In this document: piece by piece, positions 1 through 10,701 of the stretch
Layout of the letters: each line of letters starts with the position of its first letter
How positions within the stretch are numbered: position 1 is the stretch's first letter
DNA from: Cheiracanthium punctorium
Taxonomy: Eukaryota > Arthropoda > Arachnida > Araneae > Cheiracanthiidae
Assembly (NCBI GenBank): GCA_038373885.1
Contig: JAWZYV010010301.1
Location: 227,604-291,603, forward strand
DNA: 64,000 nt
Direction: 5' to 3'
Notes under the pieces: generated by a model
Told to the model about the DNA's origin: nothing
Seen by the model: only the letters and a program-made list of their open reading frames with translations
The model's database searches: none
Translations under genes and position numbers: made by a program

Positions 1-1023
1 AAGGACAAAGTGTCAATTTAAGTTGGCTAATTTTGAATTTTACGATATGCGAGAAAAAGCAGATCATGTAAATTGGCATTTGGACCATTGTATGCCATGC
101 CATTCCTAATTTAGATCCTCATTAAAAGGAAAAAGAAACTTCCGAGCATTGACTTACTCTAGAAAAGTGTGGTTCAGCTCCATATATTTACCATGCTCAG
201 TGGCGTACACAAATGGTATGGGGGTGAGGATTCAGTCCCTCTCCCCTTTATCCATGCCTTTTTAACATAAAGTCCGTACAGTTTTAATTTTAAACATATA
301 GATTATGGCTTTTATTTAGCCAAAAGATTACTTCCATTCCCCCCTTCTCTTAAAGAAAGTCGGTGTACACCACTGATTATGCATCTGCACATTATTTGTA
401 AGTACATAAAATATTTGTAAGTAATAATTACAACAAAAAGAAAAAACTGCCATTTGCTTTAAATTACCTAAGTGATATGATAATTTTAAGAAATAAGAGG
501 GGCCCCCAAAAGGGATGCTTGCTTCAGAGTGGCTTTTTGAGGCCCAGATCATTGTTTTCTAGAATACAAATGAAGGGAACACAAGGTCATTAGTTAAAGA
601 ACTTTGGTTCTAGAAATACTGGCATATAGATTTAACTTTTCATAATCAGCTGTACGTATCGTAATACAGCGGATCTGTTGGTGAGCTGTTAGCTATTTTG
701 TAAATAGTAAGCTACTCTTTTGTTTTCTGCTTAAACAGTGTTAGGTGATCCGTTTTGAATAGTAAATGTACAAATCTAAAAAGTTATAAAAGATAAAAAA
801 TCCAAGAGGTTGAGAAAATAGTTGTGTGGATTTTGAGGCCCCTACATGTGGGGGCCCCAGGCATTCGCCCTGCCATGCCTGCCTATTTTTACGGCACTGC
901 TTCTTTCGCCATAAGCCAAGGTATGAGAACGCAAATGAATGATCTACTGGAGCGATTGCGCACATACAACGCTCGAAAGTCCTTTCTGTTGTCTCTTCTT
1001 TTCGATGGTGTAAATCACATATC

Positions 1024-1830
1024 GGCAAACCCTGGCCCGCGGCCCGGATGTGGCCCTCCAGGGTATTTTATCCGGCAAGTGGAAGATTTCAAATTTCCAT
1101 AGACCAGTGGTCCCTAACCCCCTGTCCACGGATCAAATGGTAGCGGGCTGCTCAAGAAAAATTACATTATTTCCATTTTATTTTCTGTCGTGCATTTCTC
1201 TCGGGGGTCTCGAGTTTCTTGGTTTGTGCTAATTTATACTTTTGTTAACAGAAAAAATCTCATAACTATTTTACATTATTTTACTGCTTATTAAACATTT
1301 CAAGACTATGAATTAAAAATCCAATCTTTTAAATCCGTATTGCCATTTGCAACAACCTAACTGTGTGAAGCGAGATTTTCTGCACTGACAAGAACCAAAA
1401 TAGTAGAATAAAGAAATGAATTGTACATAAGCAACACACTTTGGGTGTCATTGCTTATTACCTCCAGGTCTAACCGACTCGTTGCAAAGAAATAAGCTCA
1501 GTGTACTCATTGATTTAGCGTCCTAGTGAGATAAAATCTTAAATCATTTTACATTCATTTTTTGTGAAACTGTATATATTTTGAAGGTATGTTTAAGCAC
1601 AATTAAATAAAAAAAAATTAAATTTAAACAATTAGTGTAACCCCTCCCCTGACCAGTCCGCGGTAAAATTATTATCAAACGCTGACCAAGTCGCGGCGAT
1701 AAAAAGGTTGGGCAGGACCACCATAGACAATCAATATAAACCAAATCAAAATCCCACTTATACGGCCCGCGACGTCGCTAACATCCTAAATTTTGGCCCG
1801 CAACCTTCCAAAGGTTGCCCGTACCTGGTG
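1024..1830. mobile_element. hAT-type MITE, left-arm copy, split by a second hAT element
   Basis: The ends read GGCAAACCCTGGCCCGCGG and, inverted, CCAGGTACGGGCAACCTTTG. The body (GGGCCGTATAAGTGGGA... and AATTTGAAATCTTCCACTTG...) matches the short solo copy at 19567-19734. In this copy the body is interrupted at 1105-1720. The right arm carries the same structure at about 6915-7704. Assignment to hAT rests on the terminal sequence style and family resemblance; I did not find a clean target duplication for this outer element. Confidence 0.6.
1105..1720. mobile_element. hAT element, 616 bp, 8-bp target duplication (left arm)
   Basis: The element begins CAGTGGTCCCTAACCC and ends with a related inverted end (rc TGGTCCTGCCCAACC). 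It is flanked on both sides by CCATAGAC (1097-1104 and 1721-1728), the 8-bp target duplication expected of hAT transposons. The segment around 1365-1500 still translates, with stops, into something like the C-terminal hAT dimerisation region (a C-x3-FSALTRTK-like string), so it looks like the decayed tail of a transposase gene. That last reading is tentative. Confidence 0.8.
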
Positions 1831-2330
1831 TAAATGAACAGGTTAAACCCGGGTTCCCCCGATTAAATATGAAGCCCATATCTCATACACTAAAACGAGA
1901 GAGGGGGATAAGTAAGCTTCCCTTTAATTATTCACTATTCCCCTCGCTGTAATTATTCACTATTACGTACATTGGGGCCGCTTAATTAGATCAAAATTTT
2001 ATTTGCCCAACATGTGTCCTGAGTTCTGCAACATGTCTAACAAAATTCAAAGCTTTATTTATTTTCAAAAGCAAATGAAACTCCCATCAACCATAAATAT
2101 TACATTTACGCAGTTACGCAAATAAATAAATTTTCGGTGTCATGTCACTTTATATATACGGATTAAGTTCGAATTTTTATCATTTCAAATAACTATATGA
2201 GTTAATATAGTAACTAATATATGTACTAATATGGCAATATGCAACTAATTGCTATTGTTAATATTAATTTTCAATAAACTAGTATTAATGTTACTAAAAA
2301 TATGGTAAAACATTCGCAGTCCTTAATTTT

Positions 2331-2496
2331 GCGAGACTCGCGAGACGTCTCGCGCGAGACGAGACAGGCAATTTCTGTGCGACACGCGAGACGAGACAAA
2401 GTGCTCGCGAGACGAGACGAGACGCGTGACGAGACAGAGGTTTACCATTGCGAGACGAGACGAGACAGCCCTATTTCTCGTCTCGCGTCCATCCCT
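2331..2496 (+). repeat. GAGAC/GTCTC array, copy 1
   Basis: Dense repeats of GAGAC with CG junctions (GCGAGACGAGACGAGAC) and a palindromic CGAGACGTCTCG core. The array ends sharply at TCGCGTCCATCCCTA, which is also the inner end of the left inverted arm. Long open frames on both strands are a by-product of the repeat and are not genes. Confidence 0.9.
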
Positions 2497-2878
2497 AAAA
2501 ACATCTAGGATTTTCCAGCACCCAGTAATGGGTGTGTTGCCTATTGTGCATGCCATTCCTTGAAAAGCATGCCTCGTCCGTCCACACTACCTCTGCAAAG
2601 AATGTTGGCTGGACCTGGATCTAATTCATAGCGAAGTTGCACCATGAATATCGTCGCTCGGAATCGCTGTCCAGTTAAACCTGCTGAGGCGTTGGTCAGT
2701 ATGGATAAGAGCCTGATTCTTGTAGGATTTTCCAAACCTGACTTTTTGAGAGGCCACAGTGTTCACTGATCTGTCTTGTACTGCAATTCGGGTACCTCAT
2801 CTGGTTGAACTTGCCGTCCTACTGGTTAGCTGGTCTGCCAGATCGAGCTCGACTAGTCACGCAGCCTGTTTCCCTTAA

Positions 2879-3389
2879 CCCTTTAACGTGCAGTGATCCC
2901 GCTCTGGGAACACCCAACTCTGACGTTTTGACTGTTGCCAGTCACGAAGAATAGTTTTGATTTCTATAAAAATAGTAGCGGGTGACCTAGCTCCACGAGA
3001 ATCCTTTACTTTTTAGCACGTCATTTCCCGTCAAAAAATTGTCAGGATTATTTTTAACAGCACTGACATCCGCTGAAAAATGGAAGAATGCGAGAACAGA
3101 TGGATAGATTGCCCAATGCTGAAAAATGGGCAGCCGATGCCATCGCTCGACTTAACTACCAGCAAGATGGCGGCCGATCGAAACGTTCATCGCGTGCCAC
3201 AGATCTAGAGACCCCTTTTTTGACGCAGCTGGCTGTGCCCGGTACAGCCAGCTGTCGTCAAAAAAGGGTCTCTAGATCTGTGGCACGGGATGAACGTTTC
3301 GATCGGCCGCCATCTTGCTGGTAGTTAAGTTGAGCGATGGCAACGTCTGCCCCTTTTTCAGCATTGGGAAAGGGTTGCGCCTCAAAGGG
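2879..3389. mobile_element. TTAA-flanked (piggyBac-type) MITE with internal foldback, copy 1
   Basis: Flanked by TTAA at 2875-2878 and 3390-3393. The termini are CCCTTTAACG and, inverted, CCCTTTGAGG. The interior holds a near-perfect palindrome of about 100 bp per arm centred near 3240, containing the phrases GCAAGATGGCGGCCGATCG and AGATCTAGAGACCC on both arms. A second copy lies at 18270-18703 in the opposite orientation. TTAA target sites with CCC...GGG ends are typical of piggyBac non-autonomous elements. Confidence 0.85.
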
Positions 3390-3399
3390 TTAAACGTTT

Positions 3400-4780
3400 T
3401 ACAACAGATACGATGGTTTGATAAGAAGGATGCGGGCCTGCAGGGAAACGTTCCTTGCTGCTGATCATGCCGTGTGTCCACATTCACCGTGCAGTAAAAC
3501 CATCTGACAATACTCAGCTTTGGAAAATCGCTCCATGGCCATGATCTTCAACATAGTAGAAAACCAACAAGATGTCTTTTTTATACTACTGGTCTCAAGT
3601 GAACTGGCATGATGTTTCTTACGTATTTGCATACTGCAAAAATTTCGAACATTAAGTGCAAGTTGCGTTGAGTTGATGTTGAGATAGTAGAAGGATGCAA
3701 CTCGGGGCTTGAACCAGAGTCTTTTGGACTAGGAATCGCAAGCCATATACCACTGTGCTACATTGCGACGGCGTGTCGGCCCGAAAGATAGTATTTTCTC
3801 CTTCTGTTCACATTTTGTGATGTCACAGTGTAGGAAATCACAAAAATACAAATGCACGTTATGACCGTTCTGTTTTTCACATCCATCTAATAGGGGTGTC
3901 TTTTCGTATTGAATAGATAACGCTCTACAACTTTGCTATTCCCTTTTTTCCCTCTATCTCGTACCGTTTTCGAGATACGACAGCTAACACCACAGTTTTC
4001 CACCAGGTGACGCTATGAGCGGTCTCATTCGGTAGTGTATATCCCATTTAGTATACCTAGACACGACATTTATAAAAATAGCAGCAGCCGTTCCGAAATT
4101 AAGAGGGTGACAAGGAACTTTAATGGGCACACTGCATATTCCAGAATTGATGTTAGCTACGGTAATCAATTTTCGTGTTATGCAGATTTTAGTTGAGTGG
4201 CAGTAGTACTCAGAGAACGTTTCGTGCATGCCACCATTGGGCGGCAGTAGTGACGAAAGGGTTAACCAGAGAACAAGATGGGAGAGGGAATATACAATCA
4301 TTCTTTCCTATTGCAATCTCTCCTCCAGTCGGGAAGAAACTCTTCGATCGTCTGAATTTTATTTAGAGAATTCTGTAGCAAGCAAGGTAGGTAGTGAGCT
4401 AACTACCTATTGCTATTATGCACCAAAATGCTATGATGCTTTTTTTTTTCTTTCTGGCCGGAAGCTAAAGACATCAGACGCTAAAGACGAAAAATGCTAA
4501 ACATTATCCGTCGAAAAAAGGAGTAGGGAAAGGAAGGAATAGCTGCATTTTACCAGGAATAGATGAGATTATATGTTTGAGCTCTAGTCTGCTTTAGCCC
4601 CCCCCCCCCTGGATCCGCTCTTGCAGTTAGGGCGATTCTAAATAATTCTTTGTGATTACTCAGTTTGATATTTTTCAGGAGATTAAAATAACTAAAGCCT
4701 TTTCGGCTGCTAAATCATGGAAGAATCAAACTAATTCGTTTAGGTGAAGAAATGAATACAGATAGTATAAGTAATAGGTG
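3400..4780. other. Non-coding stretch upstream of the MATH exon
   Basis: Apart from the tRNA-like segment there are no convincing genes. The short open frames at 3984-4500 overlap on opposite strands and show no domain. A C run followed by GGATCCGCTCTTGC near 4600 resembles the ends of the hAT MITEs found elsewhere here and may be a solo end. Confidence 0.5.
3695..3770 (-). other. tRNA-like segment, perhaps a tRNA-derived SINE head
   Basis: On the - strand the sequence carries an A-box-like TAGCACAGTGG and, about 45 bases later, a B-box-like GGTTCAAGCCC. The acceptor and T stems pair only partly (several mismatches) and no clean anticodon stem forms, so this is not an intact tRNA gene. A tRNA pseudogene or SINE promoter is the simplest reading. 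Confidence 0.3.
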
Positions 4781-4788
4781 GTACTAAT

Positions 4789-4964
4789 CAGGGTTCGATT
4801 ATGACCAACAGGGGCCCCGGGCACTAATGATTTTGGGGGCCCCATCTATGAAATTTGTTTTCCTTTTCATAAAATTTTGACATATAAAAGAATATTTCAG
4901 AACAACATTTGAAATTGGGGGCCTCGGCGAAGTTCCGATATGCCCATGCGATAATAAGGCTCTG
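4789..4964. mobile_element. hAT MITE, 176 bp, TSD GTACTAAT
   Basis: The element reads CAGGGTTCGATTATGACC... to ...CGATAATAAGGCTCTG and is flanked by GTACTAAT at 4781-4788 and 4965-4972. It carries GGGGCCCCGGGCACTAA, a phrase that recurs inverted around 13085-13115, so a family relative probably lies there. It sits about 250 bases before the MATH exon. Confidence 0.85.
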
Positions 4965-5160
4965 GTACTAATAGGTTATGGATTAAAGCACAATTTTTTA
5001 ATGTGTTAATAAACATTTCGTGCATATTAAATTAAGTGTTTTTTAAATATATCATTTTTCATCGGGCGCTTTATAATTAACTAAACGATAAGTGAACTCA
5101 AGCCACGTTAATATATACCTCGATAGTTTCACCTGAAACGACTACCTGAGTGTTGTTTTT

Positions 5161-5172
5161 TTTTTACCCTAG
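5161..5172 (+). promoter_or_regulatory. Possible 3' splice acceptor before the MATH exon
   Basis: A T-rich tract runs into ACCCTAG, followed by GGTTTC. If used, the MATH exon would begin at 5173 with 47 bases of 5' leader before the ATG at 5220, and a non-coding first exon would lie upstream. The alternative is that transcription starts nearby; no clear TATA box is visible. Confidence 0.35.
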
Positions 5173-5219
5173 GGTTTCACTCCATATTGTTGCCTTCTGT
5201 CTCATCATTCATCGCTACC

Positions 5220-5670
5220 ATGTCCTGCAGGAAAGTTGTCGGTCAACTAAAAGGTGCAAGAGGTACTTTCGACATTGAGTGGGAGATTGCCGACTTCCTA
5301 TCTCTGCCGTGGGTAGATGCTCCTCACGGAAGTCCCATGTTCTTCTTCTGCAACGCATCATGGTATCTTAAAGTGTATCCGAACGTCCAGAAAAGTACGT
5401 CCTCAGAGGAACACTTCGGGGTGTATGTCATGAGAGGAGATGCGGGCCCTCCTGTAGCTGTGACCTATAGCCTCTTTTTAAAGAAGACAAACGGCAGGAA
5501 AGTAATATGTGAGTCAGATAAGAAAATATTTGTTAAGAAAGATGTCGGATGGGGGATTCCAAATTTCATGAGAAGAACAGAACTGATTGATCAAAAATCG
5601 GAGTTGATGCCATCGGGAACGATCACGCTCATCTGCACTCTGAAGTGTGATGAAACGAAAGGAGTTAGAG
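5220..5670 (+). CDS. MATH-BTB protein, exon 1 (MATH domain)
   Basis: This exon encodes a MATH (TRAF-like) domain, the substrate-binding half of speckle-type POZ-like adaptors for Cullin-3 ubiquitin ligases. The ATG at 5220 sits in a good context (CTACCATGT); the open frame runs further back only to a TTG. The domain spans roughly residues 8-148. Landmarks are FDIEWEIADF (residues 17-26), WYLKVYPN (about 47-54), and the C-terminal run from VGWGIPNFMRR to ITLICTLKCDE. The exon ends at 5670, before GTGAGT, after one base of a split codon, a phase-1 junction that fits the BTB exon acceptor at 16162. An alternative, that the two exons belong to different tandem paralogues, is weakened because no other MATH or BTB exon lies between them. 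The exon sits in the core between the two 2.5 kb inverted arms. Confidence 0.85.
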
Positions 5671-6237
5671 GTGAGTATCAGTTTAGAATGTTTCCTGCTT
5701 CGAAATTTTTTGCACAGATTTCGAATCTCTTTCATAAAATAAAGTCTCTACTTCTCACGGCATAATACAAAAAGACTGAGTTTAATAATCTTAATATGTA
5801 ATGGACTGCCTTACAGATTAGGTTACCAGGGTAGTGCAGGGTAAAGGATACATTCATTTAAAAAAGTTTTTGAGTGTGTATAAACCAGTTTATTTTAAAA
5901 CAGTTTTGGAAATAACTAAGTTTTTTTCATAAAACATGCACCTCAAAAGAAAGAAAATTTTTAGTATGTCGGACAACCCAAAACTATAATTTTACAGCGA
6001 TTACAGAATCCACCGCTTAATGAAATAAGCCACTTGATCTAATCAAACTGCTAAGAGCTGTATCAAATTAATACAAAAATACAATGCAGACGCCGCGTGG
6101 TAAAATGAAGAATTGAATCCTGTAAATCTGTGAAAATAAAATCTTTAAAATGGAGGAGGAGGTGGGGGCGATTAGAGAAAATACACGCGGCAACACTCTA
6201 TCTCATTCTTCAGAAACCTTCACATCTGGAATATTAC

Positions 6238-6420
6238 TAGGGATGGACGCGAGACGCGAGACGAGAAATAGGGCTGTCTCGTCTCGTCTCGCAGTGGTAA
6301 ACCTCTGTCTCGTCTCGCGTCTCGTCTCGTCTCGCAACCACTTTGTCTCATCTCGCGTCTCCCACAGAAATTGCCTGTCTCGTCTCGCGTCTCGCGCGAG
6401 ACGTCTCGCGAGTCTCGCAA
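6238..6420 (-). repeat. GAGAC/GTCTC array, copy 2
   Basis: This is the inverted partner of the array at 2331-2496. It starts TAGGGATGGACGCGAGAC and ends GCGAGTCTCGCAAAATT. It lies at the inner end of the right arm. Confidence 0.9.
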
Positions 6421-6914
6421 AATTAAGGACTGCGAATTTTTACCATATTTTTAGTAACATTAATACTAGTTATTGAAAATTAATATTAACAATAGCAATT
6501 AGTTGCATATTGCCATATTAGTACATATATTAGTTACCATATTAACTCATATAGTTATTTGAAATGATAAAAATTCGGATTTTATCCGTATATAATGTGA
6601 CATGACACCGAAAATTTATTTATTTGCGTAACTGCGTAAATGTAATATTTATGGTTGATGGGAGTTTCATTTGCTTTTGAAAATATATAAAGCTTTGAAT
6701 TTTGTCAGATATGTTGCAGAACTCAGGGACACATGTTGGGCAAATAAAATTTTGATCTAATTAAACGGCCCCAATGTACGGAATAGTGAATAATTATAGT
6801 GAGCGGAATGGTGAATAATTAAAGTGAAGCTTACTTATCCCCATCCCGTTTTAGTGTATGAGATATGGGTTTCATATTTAATCGGGGGAACCCGGATTTA
6901 ACCTGTTCATTTAC

Positions 6915-7704
6915 ACCGGGTACGGGCAACCTTTGGAAGGTTGCGAGCCAAAATTTAGGATGTTAGGGACGTCACGGACCGTATAAGTGGGATTTTGATT
7001 TGGTTTATATTGATTGTCTATGGCGGGGCTGTCCAACCTTTTTATCGCCGCGACCTGGTCAGCGTTTGATAATAATTTTACCGCGGACTGGTCAGGGGAG
7101 GGAGTACGCCTATTGTTTTAATTTAATTGTGCTTAGACATACCTTCAAAATATATACAGTTTCACAAAAAATGAATGTAAAATGATTTAAGATTTTATCT
7201 CACTAGGACGCTAAATGAATGAGAACACTGAGCTTATTTCTTTGCAACGAGTTGGTTAGATCTGGAGGTAAGAAGCAATGACACCCAGAGTGTGTTGCTT
7301 ATGTACAATTCATTCTTTATTCTGTTATTTTGGTTCTTGTCAGTGCAGAAAATCCCGCTTCACACAGTTAGGTTGTTGGAAATGGCAATAGGGATTTAAA
7401 AGACTGGAATTTTAATTCATAGTCTTGAAATATTTAATAAGCAGTAAAATAATGTAAAATAGTCATGAGATTTTTTTCTGTTACAAAATCTGTTCTGTAT
7501 AAATTAGCACAAACCCAAGAAACTCGAGACAAATGCACGACAGAAAATAAAATGGAAATAATGTAATTTTTCTTGAGCAGCCCGGTACCATTTGATCCGT
7601 GGACAGGGGGTTAGGGACCACTGGTCTATGGAAATTTGAAATCTTCCACTTGCTGGATAAAATACCCTGGAGGGCCACATCCGGGCCGCGGGCCAGGGTT
7701 TGCC
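6915..7704. mobile_element. hAT-type MITE, right-arm copy, split by hAT 7024-7623
   Basis: This is the reverse-complement partner of 1024-1830, starting ACCGGGTACGGGCAACC and ending near GGGCCAGGGTTTGCC. The interrupting hAT sits at the same internal site as in the left arm. Confidence 0.6.
7024..7623. mobile_element. hAT element, 600 bp, right-arm copy
   Basis: This is the same element as 1105-1720 in reverse orientation, flanked by GTCTATGG at 7016-7023 and 7624-7631 (the complement of CCATAGAC). Target duplications are intact in both arms, so the insertion happened once, before the arms were copied. Confidence 0.8.
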
Positions 7705-8748
7705 GATATGTGATTTACACTATCAAAAAGAAGAGATAACAGAAAGGACTTGTGAGCGTTGGATTTGCGCAATCACTCCAGTAGATCATTCATTTGCGTT
7801 CGCATAGCTTGGCTTATGGCGAAAGATAGTGCCGTAAAAATAGGGAGGCATGGCAGGGCGAATGCCCGGGGCCCCCACATGTAGGGGCCTCAAAATCCAT
7901 ACAACTATTTCTTCAACCACTTGGATTTTTTATCTTTTATAACGTTTTAGATTTGTACATTTACTATTCAAAACGGATTGCCTAACACTGTTTAAGCAGA
8001 AAACAAAAAAGTTGCTTACTGTTTACAAAATAGCTAACAGCTCACCAACAGATCCGCTGTATTACGATGCGTACAGCTGATTATGAAAAGTTAAATTTAT
8101 ATACCAGTATTTCTAGAACCAAAGTTCTTTAACTAATGACCTTGTGTTCCCTTTATTTGTATTCTAGAAAAACATGATCTGGGCCTCAAAAGGCCACTCT
8201 GAAGCAAGCATCCCTTTTGGGGGGCCTTTTTATTTCTTAAAATTATCATATCACTTAAATAATTTAAAGCAAATGGCAGTTTTTTCTTTTTGTTATAATT
8301 ATTACTTACAAATATTTTATGTACTTACAAATAATGTGCAGATGCATAATCAGTGGTGTACACCGACTTTCTTTAAGAGAAGGGGGGAATGGAAGTAATC
8401 TTTTGGTTAAATAAAAGCCATAATCTATATGTTTAAAATTAAAACTGTACGGACTTTATGTTAAAAATGAATGGACAAAGGGGGAGGGACTGAATCCTCA
8501 CCCCCACACCATTTGTGCACGCCACTGAGCATAGTAAATATATGGAGCTGAACCACACTTTTCTAGAGTAAGTCAATGCTCGGAAATTTCTTTTTCCTTT
8601 TAATGAGGATCTAAATTAGGAATGGCATGGCATACAAAGGTCCAAATGCCAATTAACACGCTCTACTTTTTCTCGCATATCGTAAAACTCAAAATTAGCC
8701 AACTTAAATTGACACTTTGTCCTTTATTCCCCCCCCCCCTCCAAAAAC

Positions 8749-8794
8749 CAAAGACATTAGAATATACTAGAACGAGTATATTCTAATGTCTTTG
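8749..8794. repeat. Perfect 20-bp hairpin just outside the right arm
   Basis: CAAAGACATTAGAATATACT is followed by a 6-base spacer and its exact reverse complement. It lies 25 bases beyond the visible end of the right inverted arm, after a run of C. Confidence 0.9.
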
Positions 8795-10449
8795 CCAAAA
8801 ACCAATGGTTTGAGTCCCTCTTGCAAAATATTTTAATATTTGTTGGTCGTCTTTTTCTTTTACTTGTGCAATAATCAGTTCACATTATTTTACATTCATT
8901 ATATAAATGATTCGATAATTATTTGTATAAAAACCCAAATTAAAAATAAAAATAAATGTTATATTCCAGCTGGAATTCATGTAAAATCCATTAAATACTT
9001 CAGTATATGAAATTAAAAATACCTTGTTGTTACAAACCAACCGCTCTATTAATGGCTAAAAACGCTTTTATAAGGAATAATACTACTTACATCATGAACA
9101 CATAAGAGCTATATTGATGATTTATTAATGTTTCTGTGTTGTTTTGTGTTAAGGTAAAGCTACGAAAGAGCTATCTGCTTAGAAGGGGTGCAATGGGAGG
9201 AGGACCTCTAACGCGTATTCACGTTACATCTGGAGAAAACCGCCCAAAACTTCGATAGCCGCACGGCAGGATAGAACCCTGCCTTCAGAACCTTCACAGA
9301 GACCTTCACAATTCAGTCATCTTACCATGTTGTATGTTGAGTGTTATTCCCCGATGGTGAGCGAAAAAACGCGACTTTTAATAGTGACATAGGATGTAAC
9401 ATGGTCTTTATATGCTAGTCGATGAGGCAAGAGCGCAGCCAGAAAATTTTGTCGAGGGGGTTGTATAAGATACAATTTTGTATTGATAAACTTAATTTCT
9501 TATTGACGACAAAAATCTGAAAGCTCTTAATAACTAATTTTGAAAGTTTCGCAGAGAAGTATATCCCGATATCCCACTCCATGGTTACGCTTCTGCAGTG
9601 ACGTACGAAATGGGGGGCGGCTTTGGGGCTCGAGCCCCCTCCCCATACCTTTGGAGGATGATAGAAAATAACCATATATCGATGTCTTTTCCAGTGTCCA
9701 GAATCCACATACTTTATTTTTTGTCTGGAAACCGATCATTAGCGAAATTCTCGATACATTAATTCCTCACCCTTGTTTTTTTTTCCGGGAAAAAAAAACG
9801 GTCACTCAATAGTTGTTTGTGGGTGGAATAGCGAACGGAAGTCTTCATATCAATTGTGAAAGCAGCGGTCATCTTGCAACTTGTCACCGCTCTGGCGCCT
9901 TATCTCGCAACCTGTTCGGAGGTGTCCTATTGTTGAGGGGAAAAAATTCTTCCGGTGATAGGGGGCGCACCTACTTCCACGTGCTGAGATAGCTCGCCCT
10001 CCGTAGGTCCATTCTGTTCTGGAGTGAGAGGTCATCCATCGTGTCAGCAAATCCAAAAGACACCGGGCAATTATGTCCTCGGGACATCTCTCTCCGGACA
10101 TTTCTGTTTTAACTGGAACTCTGTAGTAGAGACCCTCCGACATCTGATATTTTGCGTAAAAAAAAAAAAAAAAAAAAAAAAAGCTTTGGCATCTCAACAC
10201 AAAGCATGCGTTTCCTTTCGGCCCCAGTCCTGTGTTCAAAGTTTGTCTTTTTAAATGACTGGAGGAAGCGTTAAGGATAAAGAGAAATTCTGCGAGGGTT
10301 GTTCCTCATCTCATAGCGTGAAGTTTTAAAACAGGAAAAGATCTTATACATATAGTAGTATTTTACAATATTTCTTTATAAGTATAGCGCTTTTGCTCAT
10401 TTTGAAAGGCAATTTTTGTGTTTATTATTACTTTTTTTTCTTCTTTCTT
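8795..10449. other. Non-coding stretch in the MATH-BTB intron
   Basis: Mostly unique AT-rich sequence. On the - strand about 9258-9335 there is a tRNA-like T-arm (GCAGG, 7-base loop, CCTGC) with a B-box-like GGTTCTATCC, but the rest does not fold as a tRNA; it may be a SINE head. Around 9428-9640 there are ends resembling hAT MITEs (GCAGCCAG..., GGTTACGCTTCTG, CAGTGACGTACG) without matching target duplications. A run of 24 A lies at about 10159-10182. Confidence 0.45.
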
Positions 10450-10457
10450 GACATGAT

Positions 10458-10693
10458 CAGTGGCATACGCAGACTTCCTTCAAGGGGGGAGGGGGTTATA
10501 GACATAACTTTGTGTTAAAATGTAATATTTAAGCTAAAATAAATGTGTATAAATTAAATGTGTATAAATGTAATATTGTGTAACGTAATATTTAAGCTAA
10601 AAATTGAAAATTTGTGGACATTTTGTTAAAAAAATTTTGACAAGGGGGGGAGAGGTGAACCCCCAAACCCTCCCCCCCTTGCGTACGCCACTG
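10458..10693. mobile_element. hAT MITE, 236 bp, TSD GACATGAT
   Basis: The element has terminal inverted repeats CAGTGGCATACGCA / TGCGTACGCCACTG followed by G-rich and C-rich subterminal stretches. Exact 8-bp target duplications GACATGAT flank it at 10450-10457 and 10694-10701. The centre contains a local repeat of AATGTGTATAAAT and GTAATATTTAAGCTAAAA phrases. Confidence 0.93.
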
Positions 10694-10701
10694 GACATGA
10701 T

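Larger units (their letters stand above)
1..2496 (+). repeat. Left arm of a ~2.5 kb inverted duplication
   Basis: The sequence from base 1 reads as the reverse complement of 8724 and stays alignable inwards to 2496/6238, where homology stops at the end of the GAGAC array. The arms are almost equal in length (about 2.49 kb) but carry scattered single-base and small indel differences, so they are diverged copies and not one sequence read twice. Both arms hold the same nested hAT elements, so those insertions predate the duplication or travelled with it. The left arm is already homologous at base 1, so its true outer end lies outside the window. The arms flank a 3.7 kb core that contains the MATH exon. 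Confidence 0.93.
6238..8724 (-). repeat. Right arm of the ~2.5 kb inverted duplication
   Basis: This is the reverse-complement partner of 1-2496. Its inner edge is the TAGGGATGG end of the GAGAC array and its outer visible edge is the ACTTTGTCCTT at 8714-8724. Just outside lie a C run and a perfect 20-bp hairpin (8749-8794). This arm lies in the long intron of the MATH-BTB gene, while the left arm lies upstream of the MATH exon. Confidence 0.93.

Noticed and set aside
3088..3324. Open frame of 78 codons in the core
   Set aside because: It runs through the palindrome of the TTAA MITE and shows no domain.
1..8724. Assembly artefact as the cause of the inverted arms
   Set aside because: The arms differ by many independent substitutions and small indels, which a mis-joined single sequence would not show; long-read confirmation is still sensible.
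10024..10254. Open frame with a lysine run
   Set aside because: The run is a 24-base A tract and the rest of the frame has no recognisable sequence.
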